From the NCBI GenBank assembly GCA_034231615.1, contig CM067322.1, forward strand, positions 64,137,349-64,201,348: a stretch of DNA of 64,000 nucleotides. The letters run 5' to 3'. How positions within the stretch are numbered: position 1 is the stretch's first letter; every line of letters starts with the position of its first letter. Positions 32,918 to 44,399 of this stretch are shown here, in pieces. The notes under the pieces were generated by a model, which worked only from the letters and a program-made list of their open reading frames with translations, was not told where the DNA came from and made no database searches. The translations under genes and the position numbers were made by a program. The stretch is from Meghimatium bilineatum. Taxonomy: Eukaryota > Mollusca > Gastropoda > Stylommatophora > Philomycidae.

Positions 32918-33884
32918 AATTTTTAGTTCTTTAATTTTAACAACGGCAAAAATACCAGAAAAAAACACAGAATAGATTTTGAAATGAAATCACTTAATAT
33001 AGAAGAAAGCAATGTATGACTGATAGCGGTGATAATAGAATCGTCTGCACATTTACCAAGCCGGTAAAAACGACTTTGCTTTGTGGGAAAGAGGTTCCTT
33101 TAAAAAAAAAGTAGCCTGAAATTTCGCTTGTGTGGATGGGGTTATTATAATGTTATCTTTGATAAAATCACTAAAGAGTGAGGGTAGGGTTGCTTTCCCT
33201 CTTCTTTACATGTTTATTAACACCAAATGTTATGTTCTACTGTTCATAGGAGCGTACGAACACTCCTCCCCTCCCCCGTCCAATTTGGCAACAGTTGGTA
33301 CTTTATTAAATAGCTCTATTTTATCTCTTGGCTATAATACTATTATTAATGCTTATCATTCAAGTAGCCATGTTCTTTCTTGCAAGATATTTTTGATACA
33401 AAATAAGAACTTGGAAAAGGTGTTCAATTGTTTCCCACATATTCTAACTAAAAGCAAAATTCATGATTCCCAGGTATGCCATAGACACAGGTGGAAGCTT
33501 TGAGTTAATCATTGCTAATTCAGTACAATGCAAACTGAAACACTGTCTGCAATAATTAGTTCACAGCTTAATTAAACTACCGTGTCAGTCAGATAACCGG
33601 AACTAACTGTCCTCTAAAGTAGCGGCCACCACTTGTAGCTAACTTAAGAAAGTGGCTAATTTAACATGAGGCGCCATACAGCAGATTACACAATTGGAGA
33701 TCATTGGATTATTCTGCGTGCCGTGGGTTCTAACTCGTGGGAAAATATGTGTTCCAAGTTGACCGTTACTCGATGATATACATTATCGTTCTCTGCTGTT
33801 CCTCAGCAATTTTGTTATCTTATCCAAATCAATATCAGTGCAAACATAATTTCAGACATCAAGCTCGTATTTTAGGGACATTAG
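32918..33884. other. Unrecognised; one ORF and a tRNA-like patch
   Basis: A 123-codon ORF at 33,132-33,503 has no motif I know and no good splice context. Around 33,685-33,740 'gtgccgtgggttctaactcg' resembles a worn box B of a tRNA-derived SINE. Confidence 0.3.
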
Positions 33885-34075
33885 GCATGGAATTCAATAA
33901 AACAATAGCAAAGAGAATCGCTGCTTTTGAAATGAGATGCTACAGAAGAATTTTACGTATACCATAGACAGCTAAAAAAAATAATTAAATTTTAAGATCA
34001 GTAAATGTCGAAGAGTGATGTCTCATTAACAACATCCTAATAAGAAAGCTGTGTTTTTTGGTCATATGAAGAGAC
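33885..34075 (+). pseudogene. RTE-like LINE fragment
   Basis: 'EFNKTIAKRIAAFEMRCYRR' followed by 'ILRIP', then 'RKLCFFGHMKRL' after stops: the A-FEM-CYRRILRIP and FGH motifs of RTE-like C-termini. Related to 36,560-37,020. Confidence 0.7.
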
Positions 34076-34084
34076 TTACTTACT

Positions 34085-34870
34085 TATCCGATCCCCGGGG
34101 TTGCTAGCTTTAACTCTTTCTTCCAAGTGCCAGGTGGTGGTAGGTGATTGTCTTCTTCAGCTGTGTTGTGTTTGTATAAAGGGTGTTGGTGATGGAGGGG
34201 TTTATGGTAACAGTTGTTTTTGTAGGTCTTATAGTGCTGGGCATTCAATAAGATGGTGTTTTACAGTTTCCTCTTGTTTTCTGTTTTAAATGGTTGCAGT
34301 ATGCTAAATGGTCTGTGGTAATTCTTTGTAGATGTTTGTTAAGTTGTACATGTGTTCTTCGCAGCCTAAATATTGTGATTTGATCTTTGCGGTGTAGCCT
34401 ATTTTTGCTGTCGTGTGGATTTGGTTGGGACATGTCTGCATATATCACTCTTGCTTTTGAGCATGTGACACCGCGGTCCATCCATTGTTGTTTACAGTTG
34501 TTGCGGATATTGTGTTTAGCTGTTTTAAGTTTGGTGAAAATTGCTGGATGACGCATACGTATTCCCATTTTTGTCAATGTATCCGCAATTTCATTCCCAC
34601 TAATACCTGTTTTTTATGTTACGTTTCTGGAGCTTGTTTTGAAACTCAGAGAGCTGATCCAACAAAGTAGTGCCTGGGACCAGGAACATAATTTTTCAAC
34701 TGGCATGATTCTGCTTTGATTGACTCTTCCCAGACTTCCGTCTATTGGTAGTCTATCTGATGTGTGCTTCATACCTCTCCATTCCATGTCACATTCAGTC
34801 TGCCAGCCACAAGACGTGTGACATGTCCGCCAAATTTGGAAAGGTGTAGGAGATCTTCACGTCCTGGATA
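34085..34870 (-). pseudogene. I-type LINE C-terminal relic (different family)
   Basis: Minus translation has 'TGISGNEIADTLTKMGI' (end of RNase H), then a 110-codon open stretch ending in 'TIFRLRRTHVQLNKHL', 'DHLAYCNHL', and after a shift 'HLIECPA'. This is the RNase H to Cys/His-knuckle order of I-superfamily LINEs. The longest remaining ORF is 34,577-34,245. Confidence 0.75.
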
Positions 34871-35640
34871 GGATAGTTTCACCTCAGTTCCCCCTTCCTC
34901 TAGTTAGATTCTTGGTGTCATTTCGACATACAACATCAAACCCATTAGATCTTGACAGTCATGGTCACAAGACCTAGCTTCTATGATGGAGTGCAATGCT
35001 ACAGTTGGACGTCCCTCACTCCGGGGGGGGGGGGGGATAATTCACAACAGAACATTACGACATAAAAACATATAATTGTAAAGATAAAATGCTGGTAGGG
35101 TTTTCATTTAAAAAAAGCAACACTATACAGTCATATTATCTTCTATAATGTAGCATGGTGGTTGGTTTGGTGGCCACTAGTGGTTGCCACCCGGTCTTCG
35201 GTATGCAGTATGCAGTCTTTATTTTGCTTAACAATTCTTTCTTCATATTAAGTGTTGTTAGAACCTCTATGTTTATTTTCGCATGTTTCCATGTTGTTCT
35301 CCCTATTTTTCTATCAGACTAATGTGGATGAATATTCTAAAATGCAAGTCCTAGAGTAGTGTCAATGATGAAGAAATATGTGTTTTTTATAATAAATTCT
35401 CATATCACTTGTACACTGCCGTTCTGATATTTAAATATTATTATTTACTGGTATTATAGTTACAATCACAATAGCAAGCAGATTCCTCTCGCATATCTTC
35501 GCCTGTCTGACCACTATTCATGATCTCCCTTAACCCCAGGACCAGGATAGCAGTTTTTCAACAATACTCTAATTTGACACATTAATACGCACTCTCTAAA
35601 ATGAAGTCCTCCCAAACGATGAGTATAATTACCAGTGAAA
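34871..35640. other. Mostly unrecognised; short RTE fragment and G run
   Basis: 35,019-35,035 is a G run. 35,215-35,335 on the minus strand reads 'KIGRTTWKHAKIN' and 'LNMKKELLSKIK', a scrap of the 47.4-kb RTE-like family. Confidence 0.5.
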
Positions 35641-35649
35641 TTCACTGAC

Positions 35650-35995
35650 AAATTGACTTCATTTTATACTCCTCCGGTCCGGACAGCCCCGTCAGCAGGG
35701 AACACATCGATGTCACGCTGCTCCGGCGGACGAGTCCACAGTCGCTAATGGTCAGTGTCCCAGCTACAACAATGGATGTCATCTCTGTTCTGCTAGAATC
35801 TGTTCCTTCTGTGAATACCGGACCGTTACTCAGACTCCGCACAATGTTGGTCAGGCGATGTGATCATTACTTGTTTGATATATACTTCCTAGATTTTTGT
35901 GCGTACCTGGTATTTCAACGAGTAGACAAATACAGCGGTTGGTATTCATATGATGTGTAGCGGGATATCATACGGCACAATTAGAGGAGAAAACG
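35650..35995 (+). other. GC-rich pocket, possible exon, frame uncertain
   Basis: The stretch 35,690-35,855 is open in two plus frames and one minus frame. One plus frame is cysteine-rich ('NGQCPSYNNGCHLCSARICS'), another hydrophobic/basic ('DVTLLRRTSPQSLMVSVPA'). Acceptors are possible ('gtccggacag', 'ccgtcagcag') but the donor is weak. A 'gtgaga' donor sits at 35,995. I cannot choose a frame or product. Confidence 0.3.
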
Positions 35996-36053
35996 GTGAG
36001 AACACAAATTTATGGAACGCAAACTATAATTTGATTTGCTTGAATGTGTTATA

Positions 36054-36295
36054 CAGTACTCCACGAGTACTCATTTTTTGGGTTTGTGGGCATGTGAGCC
36101 GGACTGAGTGTTTTTTTGGTGCTTCATGGGACCAAATACTTTTTCAAATATATTTAAAGTAAATATCTAAATGCTGTTTTCTGAATTCTAGTGCCAGCGA
36201 ACGAATAATACGTTTATATCAGTCTGACCACAGGAAACAAAAATGACTTGGCGGGCTTATTTGTCTCGCGGGCCGTATTTTTTTACACCACTGAT
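36054..36295. mobile_element. Possible hAT-like MITE
   Basis: Begins 'cagtactccacgag' and ends 'tttttacaccactg', with 'gggtttgtgggc' near one end and 'gcgggccgtat' near the other, a common hAT-MITE design. The 8-bp flanks do not match convincingly. Confidence 0.35.
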
Positions 36296-36559
36296 ATAAC
36301 GACGTTTTATCAGATCCACGTACTTCAGACAACAGTTGTTTGACAACTTTTAGGAGGTCTAAACTTTGGATCTCAGATATAAACGTATACACATCTTGTT
36401 CTTACACATTAAGAAGTCATTGACTTGTTAAAATACGTTTGTATATATGTTAGCATTCATAATTTCAGCACACATTCAACCAGTAACTGATATATGTTCA
36501 TTATCAGGTAGCATATCCTGAACAGGATGTAGCAGTCATAACAACCTTTCGAAACTTCT

Positions 36560-37020
36560 GTCAATTTTGAGCTAGTCTTCCTGCTTCCGTTACCGTCATA
36601 TACATGTGATCGTTGATGTCTTGCGTCCATCTTCTTCTTAGTCTGCCTCTTATTCGTCTCTCTGGCATCATTCCTTTCCTTATGATCACCTCTAGGCTGT
36701 CACTGCATGTAATATGGCCAAAATGTTGTAGTTTTCTGGAAAAAACATGCTGTTTAGCCAGTTTTCTTGTACATTCATTTCGATGTATACATTGGTGAAA
36801 TTTTTGGTCTATGGTATTCTGAGGATTTTTCTGTAACGTTTTGCTTCAAATGTTGCTAGTTTATTTTTCACTTTGTTGGTCATTATCCAGAATTCACACC
36901 CATATATTGTCACTAGGAATGTGCAAGCTCTTAGGAATGTTTGTTTTGTTGTTTTGCCGCTTCTCAGCGACATATTTTTCCTTTGATGCATGGTGGTATG
37001 CCTAATTTCAGCGCACATTC
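36560..37020 (-). pseudogene. RTE-like LINE C-terminal relic
   Basis: Minus reading 'RACTFLVTIYGCEFWIMTNK', 'ATFEAKRYRKILRIP', then 'LQHFGHIT' and 'RGRLRRRWTQDI'. The motif order matches RTE-like C-termini. Confidence 0.75.
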
Positions 37021-37059
37021 AACCAATTACTTGGATTATGAGAAACATACTGATATTAG

Positions 37060-37320
37060 CAAGTGGAGAAATTTGTATGACATATATTGTTTTTCAGGAT
37101 ACTGAGACACATCATCCCAAACCTGTGCTTCCCCGGTGAAGTCGGAATATTTGGTCATCTTTGTAATCCTGTCACCTTGTGTAATTGATGTATTCATTAT
37201 ACATATGTCAGCCCTCCATTTATGATTGAGTTTGTTGCTGATCCATCTGTACATGCGTGTATCCACAAAGTGCTCAGAATATTCTTCGTGGATCATGCTC
37301 ATTTGGCATGTAGCTTTTGT
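37060..37320 (-). pseudogene. Retroelement-associated C-terminal fragment
   Basis: Minus translation 'KWRADICIMNTSITQGDRIT' then 'KMTKYSDFTGEAQ' resembles the 'RPDI.I.D...TL.D.A.PGD......KY.D...E' segment found downstream of RT in some invertebrate LINEs. Abuts the previous relic, same strand, but may be separate. Confidence 0.5.
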
Positions 37321-37324
37321 AAGC

Positions 37325-37975
37325 CATTTTTTTTTTGGTCATGTTATGAGAGAATAAAGTTTGAAAAATATAATGGCAATGGTCGAATCAACGACGATCT
37401 TGATTTAAGATGCTGAAGACAGGGGTTGTGGAGATTCATGATGGACTATGTATGCCGGTTGGCACGACACTGGAAAATGTTGAAATATACAAAATGGTTC
37501 ATTTCTAATGTATAAAGATATTTATCCGGGAAGCTATTTTTTTCTGTCAAATCTTATTGATATATAAACTGTCAATAGTACTTCCACCCCTGATCATAGT
37601 GTCTTTCATCCATTTTTAATAGGACTAGGTACATGTTCACAAGAACGTTCTATATTTACTGTACGTGCCTACTTTAAGATTAACTTTAGGGAGCTTATAG
37701 CACAAAGTAGCGTACTAGTGATTAAATGGTAAAAAAAACACAATTCACTATAGATAACAACACGAAGAAAAAGGGATTACATTTCTCTTAATGTTACCAT
37801 GTATTATAGATTCACTATTGCTGCTCAGTTTATATGCTTATTTTAACGAGTTTCACAATTTCAAATAACACTTTTTATATATTTCTTCTCATTTAAATGC
37901 TGTGTTTCTTTCTCCATTTATAATTAATTTCTTTTTTTATTTGATATAGGTTATCCATTTCATGAATATGGAGGG
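37325..37975. other. No gene recognised
   Basis: AT-rich sequence; nothing supported. Confidence 0.4.
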
Positions 37976-37979
37976 GATA

Positions 37980-38645
37980 TAAATATCAAAAAAATAAAAA
38001 CCATGATAATCAGCAAAGTTACAGAAGAACAAGCGCTAAATATAAACATACATGGAGAGAAACTACAAGTAGAACATTATCAATATCTTGGACACATAAT
38101 CAGAAATGACGGCAGATGTGAAACAGAAGTTAAAAGAAGAATAGGTATGGCTAGAAGTGCCTTCAATGACATGAGGAAAATATTAACATCTAAATAAATT
38201 ACAAAGTTAAAAATGAGAATTATAAAATGCTACATCTATTCTATATTAATGAATGGCTCAGAAACATGGACACTAAACAAGGAATTAGAAGACAAAACTG
38301 ATGCCTTTGAGATATGGATATATGGAAGAATAGGGAGAACATCATGGAAAAAAGAAGAAAACAAACAAAGAGGTTCTAAAAACACTTAATATGAAGAAAT
38401 AATTATTAAGACAAATAAAGATCAAGCAAATAACATATATTGGACATTAAAAGACATGAAACCTTGTTGAAGACCTTATTTGAGGGTTAAGTCAAGGGAA
38501 GCGATCAAGAGGTAGGCAGAGATACAAGTAACATCACACGACGGACACGTTACAGTTTAGTAGAGTGCACCACCAAAACAAGAGACAGGGGATGTTGGAG
38601 ATCTGTTTCAGCCAACCTTCGTTGCGGGGACGGTACTTGATGATG
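37980..38645 (+). pseudogene. RTE-like LINE 3' half (47.4-kb family)
   Basis: Opens with 'TMIISKVTEEQALNINIHGE' and 'YQYLGHIIRNDGRCETEVKR', the RT thumb region, then 'MRIIKCYIYSILMNGSETWT' and 'GRIGRTSWK', then frameshifts. Terminus 'gacggtacttgatgatgatg' at 38,645. About 88% identical by eye to 47,440-47,955. Confidence 0.88.
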
Positions 38646-39070
38646 ATGAATTCAGTTACGTTTCTTTTCCTGCTCTCACCTTTATTTCATTAGAATTATT
38701 AACGTTTCACAATTTAATCTAACACTGTCTCTCTATTTTTATTTCTTCTTCTTTCAAATCTAAGTTGTTATGTATCCCTATGTGTGTCTTTATTTCAACT
38801 CAGATATGCTATGTATCTCTATTTGTAATACTCACTCTAGACACGAGTAAATTAGAATTGAGCTCAGTAGACCTTTCATTGGTTTATTTCTTTAGTAAAC
38901 CTGTGTTCGACTATTAGCAGCACAAATTAAATTGACAGAAATATCTCATTAAAGAGACCTGCCAGGACGAGCAAGAATTCCATTTGCTAGAGATAACGAA
39001 GCATAAGACGAGATCAGCATACCTCTACTGTCTGTCTTGTTTGTGGAGCAAACAATCAAAACATTTACAG
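38646..39070. other. Putative intron, no feature
   Basis: No repeat recognised. Ends in the acceptor 'atcaaaacatttacag' of the next exon. Confidence 0.4.
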
Positions 39071-39192
39071 CAAGTGTCGGATTTCGCAACAGAATCCAGT
39101 GGCAAGGATGCTGTTCTGAATATGGAAGATGTTTCCAAGGGCGCACACTTTCCCCATGATCTGATATTCTCTGACATTTATTTGATGGAATG
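39071..39192 (+). CDS. Candidate host exon, 40 codons
   Basis: Lies between acceptor 'acatttacag' and the consensus donor 'gaatg|gtaagt'. Starts in phase 0, as needed after 21,601-21,668, and ends with two spare bases. Peptide QVSDFATESSGKDAVLNMED then VSKGAHFPHDLIFSDIYLME: acidic and polar, then a short hydrophobic stretch, not long enough to span a membrane. No stop or frameshift. I do not recognise it; other exons could lie between this and its neighbours. Confidence 0.5.
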
Positions 39193-39247
39193 GTAAGTGT
39201 AGATTCTCATAATCTATTACATGGCATACGTTTCTATTGCCAGAGTG

Positions 39248-39508
39248 ATGCCGGGACCGAAAAGGGATAAAAGAATAGAAACATCGTAATCTATTATGCA
39301 TATCGAAAGAGGCCAATTGTGAGGTTTATTGATGAAGTTTGCCATACCTTGCCATAGGTTAAAAAAAGCTTAAAGTTACGCTGAAATCGGATGTGCCTTA
39401 CCGGAAGGGACAAACATCTCAGTTTGAGTGTTATCTTAAGTATTCCGAATTACATCTTGTTAACCGGCAGGATTGTGATAACGAGCACATAAAAATAAGA
39501 CAATAAAG
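39248..39508 (+). mobile_element. SINE-B copy, diverged
   Basis: Head 'gatgccgggaccgaaaaggg', core 'cgctgaaatcggatgtgcct', tail 'ataacgagcacataaaaata'. Lies 55 bp after the exon donor, so inside the putative intron. Confidence 0.7.
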
Positions 39509-39734
39509 GATATGTTTCTGTGTAAGACATTGTTTTCTAGAGTCGGAATGTCACCGAATGAAATGTTAGAAATTGAACTAAAGCAAGATTGATGTCGTAG
39601 ACAATACACTTAACATATATGTTCAGAATCGCTATATTTCTACGTTATATAGTTACTGGAAAGCTATGAGAGAATCCGACGATTAGACGTGGGAAATACT
39701 AAAATAAATAATATATAAATAAGTCGCCCGTATG

Positions 39735-40012
39735 TTGACAGGTCCGAAAGGCAAGATAATAATAGCGACATTATTACGTGCTAAGAATGTTGTAAGAGGC
39801 GACTAAGGAGATTTTGGGATGGAGATTTATATCCTATTCTATAAGTGAGTCAAAATGACACAGAAGCTGTGCTGAAGTTGGATGTGCTAGACCGAAAGAT
39901 GCAATATTATAGCTAGGATGTAAACTATGACACAACTCTCTCCGTTCATCAGAATATATTATATCCTGCTAATATGCAGGAGTTTGAGAATAAACGCAGA
40001 AAAATAAGATAT
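39735..40012 (+). mobile_element. SINE-B copy, near full length
   Basis: 'gttgtaagaggcgactaagg', 'gctgaagttggatgtgctag', 'caggagtttgagaataaacg' and 'cagaaaaataag' in order. Confidence 0.8.
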
Positions 40013-40025
40013 AGATAACTATAAA

Positions 40026-40100
40026 ACGGCTCTGTGGCGAAGTAGTACAGGGCGCGTATGTGACGGTTAAGGTACCGAGTTCTATCCCCGCCACAGGCAA
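40026..40100 (+). repeat. tRNA-like sequence (SINE head)
   Basis: 'ctctgtggcgaagtagtaca' and 'gagttctatccccgcc' mimic tRNA boxes A and B, and 'ggctctgtgg' could pair near 'gccacaggc'. Probably a SINE head; I would not call a functional tRNA. Confidence 0.4.
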
Positions 40101-40394
40101 TTGTGCATCCGGACCGTTCAGTAATCAATGATAAACTACTAAACGTATTTATATTTATACTACCTAGAAAATCACCACAGCGAAAAAAATGTTGGGTTGA
40201 TAGCTACGTCCTGAATAGAATATGCTACCAATTTTTGTTTATAGATGTATTATAAAATAACATAAATGCCACTGATATTATGGAAGTAATGATACTAAAC
40301 AAAAACGACAATACAAATTCACGTTTTGGTCTAATACGTTCTTCAGAAACATTTTATGAATATTTCAGTGTTAGTATCTATTATTAATGTTAGT

Positions 40395-40905
40395 ATTTAG
40401 GAAAGTGGAGAATTTAGAGGTAGTAGAGCTGTGGTTCTACATAAGAATGCTGAGAATAACACGGGCTGCCAGGACAAATAATGTGGAAGTGTTGAAAGTG
40501 TCATATGCAAGATGGAGCTTAATCAATAATATAGGAGAAAGACATTAAGTGGAGAATTTAGAGGTAGTAGAGTTGTGGTTCTACATAAGAATGCTGAGAA
40601 TAACACGGGCTGCCAGGAAAAATAATGTGGAAGTGTTGAAAGTGTCATATGCGAGATGGAGCTTAATAAATAATATAAGAGAAAGACAATCTACATTTCT
40701 TGGCCAGGTTATGAAACATGGATGTTTGGATAACATAGTCACAACAGGCCAGATTGTAGGTAACAGAGGGGAAACAACGTGATAAAATATTAGACAGTTT
40801 AACATCGGCGATCATCAGGGAAACAACATCGATTCTGATACATAAAACTGGAGATATAGAGATGTGGAGAGCCATGATCGCCTACGCCAGCCTGATATTG
40901 ATCTA
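40395..40905 (+). pseudogene. RTE-like LINE C-terminus with a 144-bp tandem duplication
   Basis: Reads 'VVELWFYIRMLRITRAARK' twice (units 40,404-40,547 and 40,548-40,688), then 'STFLGQVMKHG' and 'VTTGQIVGNRGE', and near the end 'EMWRAMIAYAS', an RTE-like C-terminus. The duplication is 48 codons, so it preserves frame. Confidence 0.8.
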
Positions 40906-41029
40906 TTATTATTATTGCAACGTTATTGCTTTGAATTGTTTATCCTTTTGCTTCTGTCCAAGACTACGTAGTTGTATGTCCAGGTGTTATTAATTAGTAG
41001 CTCTGGTCAATGCAGTTAGTCTTACAATA

Positions 41030-41420
41030 AGTGAATGAGTTAGTCTTGTAGAAAGAAAACTATCTGACACATTTTAACATGTGGCACGTGAAGAGGCGGT
41101 GGCTAACAGTTTCAGGATGGTGTTTACATATCTGCCACTCTGGAATGTGTTGTGACCAGGCTGAATCTACGTAATTATTAAATGGTACTTAGTGTGGTTA
41201 AAGTAGAAAGATAGTGTTAGATCTCTTCTTGTACGATAGCTGATGTTGTCGCTAAGATTCTGTTTGGTTAAACAGTGTGCTATAAGTATGTTGTAGGAAT
41301 GTTCTTTTAGGTTTAAGCTTAATGAAACAATCATTATACAAATCGTGTTTCTTTGTATTAAAATGTGTGCAAGTTTTATGTCATTGCATAGGATTCTGTA
41401 AAAGCAAAAGATAACACTCA
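41030..41420 (-). pseudogene. Weak LINE C-terminal relic
   Basis: Minus frames contain 'QHIPEWQICKHHPETVSHRL' followed by 'FTCHML', resembling a Cys/His knuckle of I-type LINEs. Little else supports it. Confidence 0.3.
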
Positions 41421-41447
41421 CACACTCTCACACATGTATCATAGATT

Positions 41448-41595
<148 letters not shown>

Positions 41596-41919
41596 ATAGT
41601 TGAACGTCAGTCTAGTTCAATGACATTGAGTTCCATTTGTGCAACAAGGGATAGGGGATCATTTCAGAAGATAGTATTGTCTCCACTCAACTCCGTCACA
41701 GCAATACCCATACTTTCTGAGTTAATGGACAGTTCATTGTTGGGTCCGTGAGTAACAGATTAAAATATGTTATTATACTACGAGAGCGCTTTCACATACA
41801 AGAAGGAGTCAATACATCTAAGTTACATTAAGTTGTGATGACAATGCAGATGGAATACTTGCGTCTCATTCTTATTTCATGTCAGGTAGCGAAATTTCTC
41901 TGATCGATAGCCACTGTGT

Positions 41920-42175
41920 TGTCTGTGTCCGGAAGGTGAGAAAATAATAGTAACACTGTTTACCTTCTAATAGGCGACTAAGATAAATATGGTGTAGGTT
42001 TGGCTGTCCGAAAATAGGGTCGAAATGATATAGAAGCCAATCTTATTTCAGAAATGTCACACCGAAAGGCGCAGATATTGGAAAAAAACCAGTAAACCGT
42101 GGCACGCCCATTCCTTTCACCGAACAATACCATGATACTCTACAGGAATTTGAGAACAAGCGCAGGAGAAGAAGA
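41920..42175 (+). mobile_element. SINE-B copy, near full length
   Basis: 'gtccggaaggtgagaaaata', 'taggcgactaagataaatat', 'caccgaaaggcgcagatatt', 'gagaacaagcgcaggagaag'. Confidence 0.8.
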
Positions 42176-42755
42176 CTTACGTCTCTAGATTAATATTTAT
42201 GTGGTTTTATTTTGATGAGGATATTTTCCAGAGCTGGATAAAGTCAGATATGAGTGTTGTTCTGAATGTGGAGTAGGCTGCAATGCCATGAGCTATACAG
42301 TCTTCTCTTCAAAATATGATTTGTCGTGACCCCTTTGCAATCACGAAACATGCTGCAGATGAAGAAATTGATTTCTCCACCCATCTCGAAACATGCTGCT
42401 GATGAAGAAATTGATTTCTCCACGCAGACTCGAGACATGCTGCAGATGAAGGAATTGATTTCTCGACGCAGACTCGAGACATGCTACAGATGAAGAAATT
42501 GATTTCTCCACGCCGACTCGAGACATGCTGCAGATGAAGAAATTGATTTCTCCACGCAGACTCGAGACATGCTGCAGATGAAGGAATTGATTTCTCGACG
42601 CAGACTCGAGACATGCTACAGATGAAGAAATTGATTTCTCCACGCCGACTCGAGACATGCTACATATGAAGGAATTGATTTCTCCACGCCGACTCGAGAC
42701 ATGCTGCAGATGAAGGAATTGATTTCTCCACGCAGTCTCAAAACATGTTGCAGAT

Positions 42756-42983
42756 GTTTGTTTGTTTGTTTGTTTTGCGTTCGCTCCATTGTAACCATCA
42801 CGGATATCCGTGCGATTTCCACCGGGAGCGTGATTACGTTGTGTCACCGTTATGCGCCTTGTAGGCCTAGAACATCCGATTTCGGCATGCCTTGACAATT
42901 CGGGTGGTCTACCCTTAGCCTGTGACAGCCTCTATATCTGTCTCCAGGCACGCGTAGTGGCGACTCTTCGCCCAGACGATTTT
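42756..42983 (-). mobile_element. SINE-E copy 1, inside the satellite
   Basis: Minus orientation with a (CAAA)n tail, preceded by 'gaacgcaaaa'. Core 'atgccgaaatcggatgttct' resembles SINE-B's core. Flanks 'atgttgcagatg' and 'atgctgcagatg' look like a 12-bp target duplication made from a satellite unit. Confidence 0.85.
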
Positions 42984-43299
42984 ATGCTGCAGATGAAGAA
43001 ATTGATTTCTCCACGCAGTCTCGAGACATGCTACAGATGAAGAAATTGATTTCTCCACGCAGTCTCGAGACATGCTACAGATGAAGGAATTGATTTCTCC
43101 ACGAAGTCTCGAGACATGCTACAGATAAAGGAATTGATTTATCCACGCAGTCTCAAAACATGCTGCAGATGAAGGAATTGATTTCTCCACCCATGTTGAA
43201 ACATGCTGTAGATGAAGGAATTGATTTCTCCACGCAGACTCGAGACATGCTGCAGATGAAGAAATTTATTTCTCCACGCAGACTCAAAACATGTTGCAG

Positions 43300-43529
43300 A
43301 TGTTTGTTTGTTTGTTTGTTTTGCGTTCGCTCCATTGTAACCATCACGGATATCCTGCGATTTCCACCGAGAGCGTGATTACGTTGTGTCACCGTTATGC
43401 GCATGGTAGGCATAGCACATCCGATTTCGGCATGTTGTGACAATTCGGGTGGGCTACCCTTAGCCTGTGACAGCCTCTATATCTGTCTCCAGGCACGCGT
43501 ATTGGCGACTCTTCGCCCAGACGATTTTA
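43300..43529 (-). mobile_element. SINE-E copy 2, inside the satellite
   Basis: About 97% identical to copy 1 and inserted at the same point of a satellite unit, so it arose by duplication of a block of about 544 bp, not by a second insertion. Confidence 0.85.
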
Positions 43530-43754
43530 TGCTGCAGATGAAGAAATTGATTTCTCCACGCAGTCTCGAGACATGCTACAGATGAAGGGATTGATTTCTC
43601 CACGCAGACTCGAGACATGCTACAGATGAATGAATTGATTTCTCCACGCAGTCTCGAGACATGCTGCAGTCCAGGCATGCGTTTTCATTAGGTTTTATCA
43701 TAGCGAAGTTCACACAACCCAATGTCTAACCTCCTTTATTGCATATTACGTCAT

Positions 43755-43830
43755 AAATGACATGCGACAGTGTTACTGTTCTTTGCTCCTCTTTCTGATC
43801 CCGGCAACACACAGCGATATCATGATGTGT
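43755..43830 (-). mobile_element. SINE-B head fragment
   Basis: 'acagtgttactgttctttgc' and 'tgatcccggcaacacacagc'. Confidence 0.55.
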
Positions 43831-43879
43831 AACCCTCGCAAAAAATTGTGTAGTAATAGGTACAAGATATACTGTCACA

Positions 43880-44290
43880 ACACAGCAAGGAGAATAAAAA
43901 GGGGTAAATTAAGAGGCGTGAAATAAGAAGAGAAGTGAAAATGATAGATCGACGTGGGCCCCAAACTAAAACGGAGATACGTCATACAAGGACGAAATGT
44001 GGTGCTGGTAGGGGGCCCATGGGACGCAGGGAGGGAATTGCTGGAGAGTAGGGGGGCAGCCACCACGGAAGCGCGTCGTTGGAAGGTATATAATAAGGCT
44101 GATGTAGAGAGACGTGGGAAGAAGCTGCACAAGAAAAGGGCACAAGCATAGGTACATAGTAAAGGGACAGGAAATGAAGGCCGCAGCGGAAGGAGGCAGA
44201 CCCGGAGCTACAGCCAAGGCATGTTTAATGATAGGATGGCGCAAGGGGAAGGTAACTATCGGTTTTTGTAGGTGATTAGTTGGTATCATG
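43880..44290 (+). other. GC-richer unrecognised region
   Basis: Purine-rich on the plus strand. A 65-codon ORF at 43,954-44,151 and an open stretch ending at 'gggaag|gtaact' (44,251) are the only coding hints; both may be chance. No family recognised. Confidence 0.25.
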
Positions 44291-44399
44291 TGACCACCAT
44301 GTCGTGGTCAGTGGACGTTGGTGTGGCAGACATGATGATGATATTCCTCGTTCGCAAGCTAAAATGTGCCTAGCATGAAAAACAATAAATGCGATGAGC

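Larger units (their letters stand above)
42342..43669 (-). repeat. 44-bp satellite with two embedded SINE copies
   Basis: Unit 'agactcgagacatgctgcag' plus 'atgaaggaattgatttctcc' and 'acgc'. Array blocks at 42,342-42,755, 42,984-43,299 and 43,530-43,669 are separated by two SINE-E copies. 44 is not a multiple of 3, and all frames stay open for long stretches, giving minus ORFs up to 185 codons that I do not regard as genes. Confidence 0.95.

Noticed and set aside
36054..36295. Confident hAT MITE
   Set aside because: Ends look right but the termini pair poorly and the 8-bp flanks do not match; kept only as a low-confidence feature.
42309..42898. Long minus-strand ORFs over the 44-bp satellite (up to 185 codons)
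   Set aside because: The unit has no stop in any frame and 44 is not a multiple of 3, so long ORFs arise automatically; they also run into SINE-E.
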